NCBI GenBank assembly: GCA_034770075.1
Contig: CM068387.1
Location: 76,571,971-76,635,970 of the forward strand
Direction of reading: 5' to 3'
Origin: Aralia elata
Taxonomy: Eukaryota; Streptophyta; Magnoliopsida; Apiales; Araliaceae
DNA length: 64,000 bases
The notes beneath the pieces were generated by a model. It was not told the origin of the DNA, did not search any database, and saw nothing but the letters and a program-made list of their open reading frames with translations. Below, one piece after another: positions 34,986 to 56,784 of the stretch; the stretch's first letter is position 1, and the number at the start of each line of letters is the position of its first letter. Both the position numbers and the translations under genes were made by a program.

Positions 34986-35129
34986 GTCTAGTTTTGTGGC
35001 CTTTGTTACTCGAGTTAGTAAGCCCTTAGGGGTGTCTCTACACCTAGTGCCCTAAAGCCAACTGGTTTGGGAGTCATTGGTCCAACACTCGCTACATGGG
35101 TAACTCTGAAAAGCCTAAGAAAATGAGAC
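34986..35129 (+). repeat. Folded block, copy D
   Basis: TTGTTACTCGAGTTAGTAAGCC, hairpin GGTGTCTCTACACC, then TTGGGAGTCATTGGTCCAA, CATGGGTAACTC and AGCCTAAGAAAATGAGAC follow in the same order and spacing as copies A-C at 15.4-15.9 kb. The A-rich AAAAGATAATA tail is shared too. It is a single copy here. Confidence 0.75.
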
Positions 35130-35597
35130 ATTGCACAAGTCAAGGGGGAAAAAAGATAATAAAAAAAGAAAAGAAAAAGAAAAATGAATTTGCTTGATTT
35201 TCATGGTAAAAATCTCTGCTAAGAGTTACATCACATACACAATGCATGCATCACATGGAATTAATTTTATGAAGGATGGTGTCTAGAATGAAGATTGAGA
35301 ATTTTTGATAAGGTTAAAGTGTGATTTTGAATTTAATCTTGCTTATGTATATTGCCCATGTATACTTAGAAGTTTTCTTTCGATTTCATAATTTGTTGAA
35401 CCCAAAAATATTTTATTTTGAATTTTGTGGGTATATTCACTGCAAACCCTCACGAGACACAACTCGTCCATTTGGGGTAACCTTGGGGTTTAAAGGCTTG
35501 TTGCACATGCTAAGTGCAATCGTGTTTCCTACGAAAATGGAGTAGTATAGTTTTTGTTTTATTTTTATTTTATTTTACTCGAGGACGAGCAAAAGAT

Positions 35598-35612
35598 AGG
35601 TATGGGGGTATT
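35598..35612 (+). promoter_or_regulatory. Polypurine tract of the Athila-like element
   Basis: AGGTATGGGGG lies two to four bases before the TG of the 3' LTR, the expected plus-strand priming site. Confidence 0.75.
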
Positions 35613-36678
35613 TGATAGACACATTTTTTATACATTTTATTATTCCCATATTTATTATTTTATATGTTTATTTTATTTAATTAATGCATTTTATTTTATT
35701 TTGTAGGATTTATCTTATTTATCTTGGTGAACAAGTAAAAGATAATTGTTGCAGCTTTTAAAGATGGAAAAGGACTCTTGGGAGATTACTATGTAGAGAT
35801 TGAAGTTCAGAAGGAAAGAGGAGAATAAAAAGGAAACAAAAGTGGCCAAGTTCAATGAATCTAAATTAGGGCACAAATTTATTTTCCCTATAAATAGGTC
35901 TCTTGTTTTAGAGAGAAGGGCATCACTTGTTATTTTATTTTCCTTAGTTTTTCGCTGGTGTAGAAGGGAGAGAGTTATTTAGCAATTGAGAGCTTTGTTT
36001 TTCCTCTTATTCCGTTCATGTGTGATACTAGTGTCAGGGAGTATTTGTAACTTTCTTTTATTTTAATAGAAATTCTCTTTTTAATTATTGTTCTTATTTC
36101 ATGCAATTATTATTAGTAGTTTTAATTTTGAATTTGTTGGTTTTAATTTTCATGACTAGCTAAATTTCTAATATCTAGGATGATGATGAAACTAGGTATT
36201 ACATATTAATTAATTTCTTTCCGTTCCGAAATTAGTGCATAATTATTTTCGCCTTCATATTTTCCTTCGCATTAATTGCATATGATTTTTATATTGATTG
36301 CGAGGTTTTGATAAGTTATAGTTAATCTGTGAATTTTTCATAACTTATGCTTGCCCATATTAATTATATGAATCATTATTTTTAAAGGGAAGGAAAAATA
36401 ATTTGGGAATTAATTGGAAAAGTAAGAAATTATTATTTATGTTAGTGCTTAGTGGATTCGGATTCCTAGGTAATTTTTCTCATCACTAGTTTTCATTATT
36501 AATTTTTAGTTTGCATAATTTAGTTATTAATCATCTCCACTATATTTATTTCTAATTTGCCTAAAATAGATATTAAGGATACATTAAAAATTGATCTAGT
36601 CTCTGTGGATTCGACCTGTACTTGCCAGTTCTTCAATTTGACACTGTGCACTTGCAGTTACATAATTTTATCACATCA
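35613..36678 (+). repeat. 3' LTR of the Athila-like element
   Basis: It is 1066 bp and nearly identical to the 5' LTR. CATAA follows at 36679-36683. Confidence 0.95.
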
Positions 36679-36683
36679 CATAA

Positions 36684-38645
36684 TTTTTTAAAAAGAATTT
36701 TAGTGTTATTATTTGTTTTCTCTCTCAAATTATAGTTTTGAATAAATACTATCCTGCACATAGTATTTAATACAGATTAATTTCTGGGTCTGTCATATTT
36801 TTGAGAGACAGATTCGTTGTAACTCTATGCAATCTATATAGGGAACGAATACTGTCTTAAAGAGAGAGTGGACATTTCTATTCAATTCAGGCGGTACTAT
36901 TATTATTTTTTTTAGAATTTTGACAACTTCCTACGACAAAAGTTCCAACAATCTTAAGACAATATTCTATAAAGAACATTTTGAAAAATGATGTTAGTCT
37001 GAATATGAAAAGGTAACGATACTACATCAAAAAATGATATTTTCTTATAACTACGATCGCGAAAATTATTATTATTCATGAGCAGAAACATGATATATTT
37101 GATTTTGTTCCCCCTTAAAAGTCTCATAAACAAATGTATGAGACTCTGTGTGGTTTAAAAGGAGAAAACCATTATATTGTAGCCCGTCCCACAAATAAAT
37201 GACACAAATTTAGCCTACCACCACTATTAGATGTACTTGGCAACACATGATTGCTAGACATGATTTTAAAATATAAAAATATAATTAAAAGACAAAAATA
37301 CTAGAGAGATCTAGCTAGCTAGAGAATGAGATAGAGAAAGAGTAAGAAAAAAGGAAAGTGTTGTATAAGTGGTAATTTATAGTACGATGTGAGGAATCAA
37401 AGAATTATTAGGTAATGATATAATTAATTCCAATTAAACCCTTTCTTTGTCAAAATTAACTATTAGATTTGTTTTTTCCACAACTATTTTCAATAATCAT
37501 CTCGCGCGATAGAATGGGACCCGATTACTATTAATTTCAGATAGATACGGTAAAAGTATCAATAGAAATTGTGAAAATATCAATGTATGCTAATTGTTTG
37601 AACACGGGGATTAGATATTACGTACATCCGTTTATGATTTCATTGCAAGATAATTTCAGATAGATACAGTAAAAGTATCAAAATTAAAACAATTGTGAAA
37701 ATATCAATATATCCATACTAATTGTTGGAATCAAGGGATAAGATATCATTATTATCTGTGGATAATTTCAGTATAATAATATTTTATTCGCTCTATCTAA
37801 TTTAATGTAATGTAGTCGTTGACTCGTAATAAATAGACATAATGGTTAATGAATTTTTAACCTAATAGTCAAAATTGAGGCAATAGAATTGTTAGGTCTA
37901 GATTCATCATCGTTAACAGTGTAAATTTTATTATTATTATTTTTCACTATTGTGAGTTTTTTTTTTGCTTCGTATAAAACGTGCAAACTTAGTGCAAATA
38001 ACCATCACCATGTTGGATATTGTCAAAATTTGTTATTTTATAATAAATATATTATATTATTTTAATAACTAACAGATGTATTGGTTTAATGATAAATGTG
38101 TAATTATTAATTTGAACAGGTGTAACGTTGAATCGGTGCAATGGTTTAACTTGGGTCATTAGTTTGAACTGGTGTGATTGCTAGTTTAAACGGGTGTAAC
38201 ATTGAACCGATACAATGATTCAATTTGGGTCACTAATTTGAACCGATGTGACCCTTAGAAATGGTATGTTTTGTTCATATCTTTTCAAATTGAAAAGGTA
38301 TCTTTTCAAAAGGGTGTTTGGAATCCTATAAATGTATTAGAAAACTCTCTTTTGGGATAATAATTCATTCACAAGAAATGAATGCATAATTTTTTTAAAA
38401 GAATTTTGGTGTTATTATTTTTTTTCTCTCTCAAATTATAGTTTTGAATTAAATATTATCCTGCACATAGTATTTAATACAAATTAATTTCTGAGTCTGT
38501 CTTATCTTAGGAGATGGATTCGTTGTAATTCTATGCAGTGCGAATATTGTCTTAAGTAGAGAGTGGACTTCCATTCGATTCAGGTCGTACTATTATTATT
38601 ATTATTTTTAAAATTTCGACAACGTCCTACGGCGAAAGTTTTAAC
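36684..38645. repeat. Remainder of unit 3 fused to fragmentary unit 4
   Basis: After the retrotransposon the unit-3 upstream sequence resumes. Near 37073 (AAATTATTATTATTC) it jumps to the middle of a gene copy, skipping the spacer and 3' half. Gene fragment 4 and its complete upstream region (37262-38645) follow. The array ends at about 38645, after GGCGAAAGTTTTAACA. Confidence 0.8.
37077..37261 (-). pseudogene. EAR-motif gene copy 4, 5' fragment
   Basis: The ATG and about 15 residues match copy 1 (MSSNHVLPSTSNSGG). A deletion in the following codons (ACACAAATTTAGCCTACC against ACACAAATTAGCCCATTTTCACC) then breaks the frame, and the sequence stops at the position of residue about 64. SIM and EAR ends are absent. 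Confidence 0.8.
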
Positions 38646-39927
38646 ACACCATGGGCATAACCAACACCCGAATGTCGTTAAAATTTTCAAGTGTTGTTAG
38701 AACAATGGTATAAATGTCGTTGAATGCTTATTTACCGTGAAAACAACACTTTTACTCGGAAAATATTAACAAACTAAAATTTGGAAACAAGAATAATGTA
38801 TTTAGTGATTTTTTATTTCTTGCTAGTAATTATCTTAGTTTAAGCCAATCTTAATGTGAACTTTTAGGTGACGGATATAGCTGCCTAAAAAATTCTGGTG
38901 CTGGTCAAATTCGGAGTTGAATAAAACTTCTGTTCAAGCAGGATACACTGTATCGTGAGATTCATGATCCATGATAATGAACTTTATTTGGATCTCAATA
39001 TATTTATGAGCAGTGAACTACATAGTTATGTACCTTACTTTACATCAATATATTCATAATTGTTTTTTTAGTTTATTCTAAATATACATAGTTAGGTAAA
39101 TTAAGTACTAGGTATTACATTTCCAACAAATGCTAGGGACATGTTTGAAAAAAACAAATTTTTTCTTGAAACGTGTCGTCAATAGAGAAACTCATCGCTA
39201 ATTTTAAAACATAGGGAGTATAATAATGGCAGTAAGTGTTACCTAAATTCTTAGGTGATAAATTACTTCAGAACTTTGCATGGATATTGGGTGTTATTTT
39301 CTTCTGCTGTTTCATTTTTGTGACAACATTATTTTCAAACAACACAATCTGGCATCCTCAAATAACAAAAGCCTCCTTAAGTTGTAAATTCAAACATTTT
39401 TCAAAAAAAAAAAAAAAATTAAAAATCAAGCTGAAATTGTAGATGAAACAAATCCTTCACCCAGGGTTCCAACTTCATCAGGAATTAAAAACATGACTAC
39501 CATGGACTGGCTATGCCACAATTGCTTCACCAGTCTAGAATTAAAACTGCAATAAATATGACACAAGCAGTATCACAACAAGAAAATAGAAACTATAAGC
39601 TGGTTTAAGATACTGGCAGTACAATAAACAGAATTATTTATAAGTTGTTGCAACTCTAGTTGCAAATATGTTATATTTCCTTAAAAAAAGAGAGATTTTC
39701 TCTTCCTTTGTCGAGTTTACATGGCAACCTGACAGCAATAATCACATCAATAGAAACTCCAAAGGTGTTTCCTGAGGGTAAAAACATGAATTTGAGATTA
39801 GCTGTGAATGGATATTCAAGAAATGTTGTTTCATGGACACTGTTACAAGTGTAGAACACAATGGTGCTCAAGAACCTTAATAAAAGTTGCATTGAAATTT
39901 GGCTCAGAAGCAAGTAAATTGACACCC
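38646..39927. other. Intergenic stretch between the array and the kinase gene
   Basis: No gene is recognised. It should contain the 3' UTR and polyadenylation region of the kinase gene (right part, downstream of the stop at 39928). An A15 run lies at about 39403-39418. The left part starts CACCATGGGCATAACC right at the array boundary and resembles a degraded repeat. Confidence 0.5.
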
Positions 39928-49854
<9,927 letters not shown>

Positions 49855-50600
49855 ATTTCAAAGCCAAGTTAAAATACCTCAAACAAACAAACAAACAAAA
49901 AGAACCCCAATTTCTCACTTTTTGTAGCTATCAAATATCATCAACCAAATTCAGTGTCTCGAAGGCTTAAATCATTACACAGGGCTCAGATCCAGTAAAA
50001 CGCATTATGCATAATCATCAAAAGAGCTTCAAAAAAAATCCTAAATTTTTATAGACTAAATGTTGACCCCGCAACTTCTGATCCCTAAAAGCAGTGTATA
50101 AACATAATATCATATACTGCATAAGGATAAGGATAATGCACGTGGACTAAAATCTTCAAACAAAAAGGAAGGTGAAAAGAAAATGAATAAATCAATGGAT
50201 TAAAATATAAACCCTAGAATCTACATCATCTGAAAACATAACCCATATGCCACAACTATAGGTCAGATTTCGAAACCCTAATCATATCATACATTGACGG
50301 AGCAGATAAAGGAGGGGAGCAAGAGAAATGAAGGATTAGAGGAAGAAAAAATTGGGGATTTGAAGCAAGATAGGGACTCTAAAGAAAACGAAATCCAGGC
50401 GAAAAATAATAATTGGGAATTAGATTCTGAGGGATCTGTGTAAGAAAAATTGACAAAAGGGATGAGGAGTTTCAAAGAAATTTTGATTCAAGAATCTTGA
50501 AATTGGGATATGAGATAGACAGAGAAATACAGAGAACGATAGAGAGAGATGATATAATATTGTCGTGTGTGCTGTATGTATCGCATTTCAAGTCATTTTT
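49855..50600 (-). promoter_or_regulatory. Leader and core promoter of the kinase gene
   Basis: CT-rich words (CTCTCTCTATCGTTCTCTG on the minus strand, 50530-50550) sit just downstream of ATATTATATC (about 50550-50560), a TATA-like box. This gives a leader of about 0.7 kb before the ATG, long enough for a 5' UTR intron, but I could not fix its borders. No other gene is seen here. Confidence 0.45.
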
Positions 50601-50689
50601 GTAATTACAGCACTTATATATGTTAATTCCTCTTTAGGGCTTTGACTGTCTTATGTCTCAATTTTATTTTTATTTTTTGTCTTAAATAA

Positions 50690-51780
50690 CATAAATTTTG
50701 GGAAGTGATATTTCCACATTGTTATTTGATATTTCCGCACGGTGGTCCCCATATATTTGTTAAATTTATTTTTTATGTCTAATTTACCCCTGCTTGAAAT
50801 CCCCGCTTGCTGTCCTCCTTCCTCTCTTCCTCTCCCTTTCCAACCCGGTCTCTGAATCCGATTCTTCAATCAAACAAATCAATCCACATCCAAAACAAAC
50901 TAACCAAATAAATCCAAATCCGGTCACCTTCTTCCATTACATATTTCTGTTCAAACTGGTTAAACTTTCCTTCCTACTCTCCATCTCCCAAAGCTTCTTT
51001 TGGTATAATATGTAGATCTACTGCTGTCGAAGAAATGTTTTGTTGATTGGGTTTGCTAAGTGAGTTTAGGATGGGAAGATGACCGCTGTGAGAGGCTCGC
51101 CGCGGAGAAACGACTACTCACGCGACCTCACACGACCTCACGCGCCGATTTCTGCATCACCTTGTCCCCCTTGTCCCTTCATCTACTTGTACTCTTTAAT
51201 CTCCCTGTAACTAATTAAACATAGCACACTTGATCTTTGTACCACAAGTAAGTCACCTTGATCTTCAATCTTCTTGTTTTTTAATCAAACCACAAGTTCA
51301 CCTCATTTTCGTCGCGGCGGAGATCCAGGGGTGCCAAAGAAGTTATGCGGTTAAATTTTGATGGTCAAAGATTATGCAGCAGCAGCTTGAATGCTTGATT
51401 GAGGGGTCCCATATTATCACTAAAGCCAGAGTGAGCCAGATTACTTCATTTGTTGGGTACACACTTTGAGATTCATCGCTTTGTACTGGCACTATAAGAA
51501 CATATCGATATTTTTTTTTAAAACAGCCAGATTTGGATTGATTTTATTTGGTTTGTTTGTTTTGGATTTGGATTGATTTGTTTGATTGAAGGAATTTGGA
51601 TTGATTGAAGAACCGGATTTAGAGACTGGGTTGGAAAGGGAGAGGGCACTGGGGATTTCAAGCAAGGGTAAATTAGACATAAAAAATAAATTTAACAAAT
51701 ATGTGGGGACCACAGTGTGGAAATATCAAATAATAGTGTGGAAATATCGGTTCCCTAAATTTTATGAGTCTTCCTAAGTA
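50690..51780. mobile_element. Long inverted-repeat element upstream of the kinase promoter
   Basis: Arms of about 290 bases pair: ACATAAATTTTGGGAAGTGATATTTCC... (from 50690) with ...GGAAATATCGGTTCCCTAAATTTTATG (to about 51770). The arms include CCCCGCTTGCTGTCC/CAAGCAAGG-type and TTTGATTGAAG..CTTCAATCAAA stretches. The 500-base centre is moderately GC-rich and has no recognisable gene. Short open frames in the arms mirror each other. Exact ends and a target duplication could not be fixed. Confidence 0.7.
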
Positions 51781-51826
51781 TGTCACAAATTTTATCCGAC
51801 ATAAATATTAACATATATATAAGAGA

Positions 51827-52121
51827 ATGATTTATAACATGTATTTGTTATAAATTAAAAATATACATACACCATCTCCATCGTTCAATATAGGAACCAA
51901 CAGTAGAGATTATAACTGAAAAAATTACGCCTGCTACTAATAGCAGCGGATAACGTTGAAAATAGTATCGTTGTCCGCTACTATTTAGTAGCAGATGAAT
52001 AGTAGCAGATAACATGAATTTTTCAATTTTAATCTCGGCCGTTGGTTCTTATATTGAATAATAAAAATGGTGTATGCTTATATTTGATCCATAACAAATA
52101 CATGTTATGGATCATTACTCA
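51827..52121. mobile_element. Foldback MITE with 100-bp arms
   Basis: The left arm ATGATTTATAACATGTATTTG.. pairs with the right arm ..CAAATACATGTTATGGATCAT. Inner pairs CATACACCAT/ATGGTGTATG and GTTCAATATAGGAACCAAC/GTTGGTTCTTATATTGAA also match. The centre has AGCGGATAACG/CGTTGTCCGCT and TAGTAGCAGAT repeats. Confidence 0.8.
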
Positions 52122-52365
52122 TATATAAAATATGTAAAAATTAAAAATAATTATATATTAATCTATTCTATCTTTTTGCTTATAATTTCACGTTAAGCGC
52201 AATTTAATTTTGACGACATATAAATCGTTTCTCATTTTACATACAAAAATGATTTATATGTTCATAAATTTGATAATGTAAATGGATTGTGATTAACATA
52301 TAGAATAAATTAATATAAGTTTTTTTTAATTTCTTCTTATCTTATGTATAAATATATATCAAATA

Positions 52366-52611
52366 TTCCCTTCGTCCCAAATTAATTGCATTTCTAGGAC
52401 TTTTTAAAGTCAAATTGACTATTTTTAAAACTATTTTTGCTAACATATAGGTGAAGATATTATAACCAAATGAAAGTATATACAATTTATTACTAATTTC
52501 AATTTTTATAATTTTAAAAATATATTTATATATGCTTAATTATTAATTTTAAAAATAGTCAATTTGACTTAAAAAAGTCCTAGAAAAGCAATTAATTTGG
52601 GACGGATGGAG
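52366..52611. mobile_element. Stowaway-type MITE
   Basis: The ends TTCCCTTCGTCCCAAATTAAT and ATTAATTTGGGACGGATGGAG are flanked by TA (52364-52365 and 52612-52613). The interior is close to the element at 3985, read in the opposite sense (CTAACATATAGGTGAAGATA against TATCTCTTCACCTATATTTTAG). Confidence 0.88.
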
Positions 52612-52613
52612 TA

Positions 52614-53306
52614 TTCACTATCAATATAAAATTGTTATCATATACAACAACATTTTTTTACATATAAAAAATATAAACACATCATTTTAGATATTATTTC
52701 AAATAAAAATTTAAAAATCCCTAACACTACCTTTTGTATACAATTTGCACCTGATTCATGAATGTATATTGTTTTTACAAGATTCTTTTTATCACCTATA
52801 TTTAACAAATAAAAAGGTTTTCATTTTGTATTTTGTGGAACTTGCATGATAAAATTAATCATGTGAAAATCACTCCTTATGTTTTACAATAAATAAATAA
52901 GTTATTAAATAAATATTAAAGATGTATTTTTATATATATTATATTTATCATAAAAAATATTAATTTATTAATTTATTAGTAATTAAATGAAATTGAAATT
53001 ATAAACATAACTTGAGTATATTGTGTTATTTTATATCATTATTAATTAAATAATATTATTTTTTTTAAAAAAGAAAGTTAGTAAATGAGACTCTTTTGTT
53101 ACTCTCTTTATTCTACAAAAGGAGTCTTATTTGTGAAAAAAATAATTATTTCTCATTTTTGTTCATGTTAGTATTAAAAAAAAACAAAAACAAGCATACA
53201 CACAATGGTTGTCATATCACTATTATTATTAAATTAAATAGTCAATAAATGTAGAATGAATGGAACATCTTTTAATAAATATATAATTAATTATTAAGAG
53301 GAAAAG

Positions 53307-53341
<35 letters not shown>

Positions 53342-55290
53342 TGAAAATTGTATAGTAGTTGGCAATCAATCAAATCAATCCAGAAACTCAATTTCAAGTT
53401 TCCCAACAATTATGGATAGGTTGGATCGAGAATTCAAGCTTTGAAAAAAAATAATAAGGAATAATTAAATGAAATTACATGCAAGACAATAAGTTGGGTA
53501 GCTCCAATTGGCCAAAATTGTAATTTAGTTTCTTAATTTTACACAAGTTTTCAGTTAAGTCACCATAAAAATTTAATTTGGTCATTATCATTTTTGAAAA
53601 TTCTCAATCAAGTCTAAATTGCTCACACTATTGGGATTTAGATGGTATGACACCATGTAGTTTTTATTGACCGTGTCATTAGTAAGATTGAATAAATCAA
53701 TGAAATAAAGAGAAATATAAATATTTTTACCTCCTTGTTTACTCCTCCTTGTGTTAAACACTTAAACCTAAGTGTAATTATTGAATATTGTAGTCTATTG
53801 GTATCGGGTAAGATATCTCCAACAAAACACTACATGCCTTATATGTAAATATAATATTTTTTTATAAAATTTTATGCGGATATGATAATTGGACATGAGC
53901 TATTTACAATTTTATCTATTTATATTTTGACCCCCATTATTTATAATTTTATCTATTTGTATTTTGACCCCCACTATTTACTATTATTATAAATAATGCA
54001 ATACTAATTAGAAACATTAAACCAAACTTTGTCTCTATGCATTCATACATTTATGTTATATGTAACGTAACAACTCTATTAAAAATACCCATAATTTGTA
54101 TATAAACTCATGATTAAGTCAAGAGAACTTAATTTATGTTGTTCGCCACACTAACACTAATTCACAAACAAATAGTTGGTGATCCAAGGGAACAAAAAAC
54201 AGTGTCAATTAGGTAGTGTTGTCTGAAATATTGCCTAATTGTATTTTTTCTTGGTGCGATTATCGGTATACAACCTAATGCACTTTTTAGGCAGGGAGAT
54301 TGAAATTTCTTGTAGTGTCTTATTATTACTCGCTTTATTTTAAAATTAGAGATGCATTTGTAAGAACGATTTTTTTAGAAATCTTTCATGGGTCTTTTAA
54401 TAATGATCTAACGTATGTTTGCTAAAATTGTAGTAATTGTGGCATAGTATTACTCAATCTATTAAAAATAAAAGTAAATACATGTTAAGAATTTCGCTGT
54501 CATTTTCTAGTCTAGGAATAAAAATATATCTTTAATTTTAGACATGATAAAAAATAAAATTACATATCTAATTGTGGAACAAATTGAGTAATCAATTTTT
54601 CTCTCTTTAGCAGAAAGATTTATCATTGAAATTTGCAACTACTAGCCTTCCTTTTAAAGGATCTTGACCTTATTTTGTTGCCTACTTTTAGGTTGATTAT
54701 CATGAAGGGATTAGGAAGACCATTAACAAAGCAAACACAGAGTATTTGATTTAACAGAAATGGTAGAGAGATTAGGTACACAAAAGTTTCAACTCTGACT
54801 GAGCTTGAAATTTGAAGGAGTAGTGCAAGGGATAGACAAACTTTGAGAGTTCTTACAAGCAAATTACTGATATCACAAATTATTGCTAAAAACAGAATTT
54901 CCATGCATAATACATGTTTTCTTTATTCAATTCGGTGTGTTTTGACTACTCAACTGGAGGTGGATGCTGAAGGACTCACCTGAACATCTACAAAATAAAT
55001 GTATACTGCCAACACGAATGAGACACCTGAACATCTACAAAAGAAATGTTTTCTTAACCTCTAAGTCATATTTTTTTGCAAGAATAATAATCCGTGGGAT
55101 TATAATCTCAAGACTTTAATTGTAAGATTATAATCTCGAGATTATAATACCTAGTTGAACATGGTATTAAATTATCCCCCATATTAAGCCATTTTATAAT
55201 CATTGGACTAATAGTCCTAAGCCTAAATTTAAAAACAAACAAGACACTTGGAATTAATAGTCTTATTCCAAGTATAATTCTTGCAAAGAA
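52614..55290. other. AT-rich intergenic stretch, no gene seen
   Basis: It contains a (TA)n run at 53309-53338 and duplicated words near 53900-53980 (ATTTATATTTTGACCCCCA twice) that also occur in the small foldback inside the solo LTR at 56.8 kb. The 93-codon minus frame at 54623-54904 has no recognisable domain. Confidence 0.55.
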
Positions 55291-55369
55291 ACATAACCCT
55301 AGAGTTTAGATAACCTACCTTTTATTGCTCGAGAGATACTAAAGTTTTTACATAATATATATATATATA

Positions 55370-55955
55370 TATGTTTCATCAAAGGAGCAAAACTTGAGTG
55401 ATGTATGTAGTAATAGTACAAAAGCAAGCAACTGACTTCATATAAATTAATTAATTGTTCATCACATGATATATAAAAGAATACATCCTTCCACCTGAAA
55501 CTAAATTTAGCTAAACATAGGAAACCCATAATGAAGAAAATCTCAAAATAAATAAATCAGGCTCAAGAGTACATAAACAACTCAAACATAATATATATAT
55601 AGCTTCAGTAAGCAAACAAAAATCTGATAGGTATCTGGGTTCGCAATTTATATATATTCAGATATACATACATTTGTGCTCTTGAACTCAGCACATATAT
55701 AAGATACTCACAGGGCAAAACCATTTTCTGCATGCAAAAGGTTACAACGGCACATGGATTAACCAATGAATAATTTAATAAACTAACTAAGGTACCATAC
55801 AACAATCGTTAAATGTTGTTTTTATATATAAAGAATTTCAATTTAAGATAGACGACACCATAATAAATATAATTAAGCTTAACATTCATCATACCTGCAT
55901 AAAGTGGTAGTGTTCTCTTCCAACTGATTCATTTAAGCAATGGCAAAATATGAAC

Positions 55956-56026
<71 letters not shown>

Positions 56027-56112
56027 GTAATGGCCATGGCCAACATAAGATGCACAGCTGTCTCGCCGAATGTTTACCGCCCACTCACTACAAAACCAAC
56101 AGATATAAAAAC
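55370..56112 (-). pseudogene. Partial, decayed copy of the SF3B5-like gene
   Basis: On the minus strand 56100-55890 matches exon 3 of the gene at 61.9-63.9 kb (EWAVNIRRDS, ASYVGH, then after the break FAIA and TTTATGCAG). 55735-55700 matches exon 4 (KMVLPC against KMLLPCGLPPE), and 55370-55600 matches its 3' UTR. Exon 3 is split by a (CA)n(TA)n expansion of about 70 bases (55958-56022), a stop lies in FAIA..LNE, and exon 4 loses its frame after PC. Exons 1 and 2 are absent. It cannot make SF3B5. It abuts the DYW exon of the PPR gene. Confidence 0.8.
55958..56022. repeat. (GT)n(TA)n microsatellite inside the SF3B5 pseudogene
   Basis: GTGTGTGTGTGTG is followed by about 55 bases of TA repeat, placed between codons of the old exon 3. 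The intact gene has no repeat at this point. Confidence 0.9.
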
Positions 56113-56172
56113 AATTAAAAGAAAATAAGCTTTCATCATTTTCTTAAATACGTACTTGATATATTAGTGTTG

Positions 56173-56408
56173 TTACCAATAATCTCCACATGAACACTTA
56201 CCAGCTTTGAAATGGTGAAACCGGTTGTTGTCTCTGACAATTATCTCTCCCCCAACAATTTTAGATATCAACTTTGTTGCTGTGTGGCAGTCTACACACA
56301 CCCCAAGATTTTTGGTTACACGAATCGTCGTCCCATCAGAGTGTAATATAGTGATACCAAGTGCTATTGCAAGTCTTTCGCTATGTCTGAACAATAAATA
56401 CTTCTTTT
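56173..56408 (-). pseudogene. Severed DYW domain of the PPR gene
   Basis: The frame reads [16 protein letters not shown].., [39 protein letters not shown] and ends CSCGDYW with a stop. The deaminase-like zinc ligands (HSE, CVDCH) and the terminal DYW are intact. The domain normally follows the E motifs directly, as in PLS-class PPR RNA-editing factors. Here it is separated from 58664-60691 by a 2258-bp solo LTR. It has no start codon of its own at the true boundary, although an upstream ATG inside the LTR opens the frame at 56448. Confidence 0.9.
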
Positions 56409-56784
56409 TGTTGCATGGTTTATAAACTTTTAGCTTTAATGATGACAACTTGGACTTTTGTAGTATCTTGTATGTTGTTACACAGATTTAGAGATCGGAT
56501 TTTGTTCAAAATTCTCATTTTGAACAAAGTCTTATTAAGCTGCATAAACATCAAGATGGAACATCAAGAATGAAGACTTGAAGTTTTCGTAGAATTCATC
56601 ATAAGATCTTTTCTAAATCACTATTTTACCAAGGTTTTATGTTTTAAAAAGATCTTAATTACTTAATTAAAATATGGGGTGTTATTTTTTAACAAGTCTT
56701 ATTCATAGTTATTGACTAAAATTAAGGAAACTTCTTTTATTAAAAGAGCTCCAGCAAAATAGGTTCTTTCAAAATAGAGTTATT

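Larger units (their letters stand above)
34304..35612 (+). other. 3' non-coding region of the Athila-like element
   Basis: It has no env frame or other gene. It contains GGTATGGGGGGAG at about 34469 (an internal polypurine-like tract), A- and T-rich runs, the shared TATA-like words, folded block D, and a stretch (about 35300-35400, TTGATAAGGTTAAAGTGTG.. onward) that resembles 16080-16190 of the Tat-like element. It ends with the AGGTATGGGGG tract next to the 3' LTR. Confidence 0.7.
26821..36678 (+). mobile_element. Young Athila-like gypsy retrotransposon, 9.86 kb
   Basis: TGATAG..CATCA LTRs of 1067 and 1066 bp flank the element, inside a perfect CATAA duplication (26816-26820 and 36679-36683). 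It has a tRNA-Asp type primer site, one long gag-pol frame, a 1.3-kb 3' non-coding part and an AGGTATGGGGG tract before the 3' LTR. By eye the LTRs differ at only two positions (a T-run indel and one T/C), so insertion is recent. It interrupts the upstream region of array unit 3. No env-like frame is seen. Confidence 0.95.

Noticed and set aside
54623..54904. 93-codon minus-strand frame as a small membrane protein gene
   Set aside because: It is hydrophobic but has no recognisable domain, no supported promoter or conservation in the window, and its composition is expected from AT-rich DNA.
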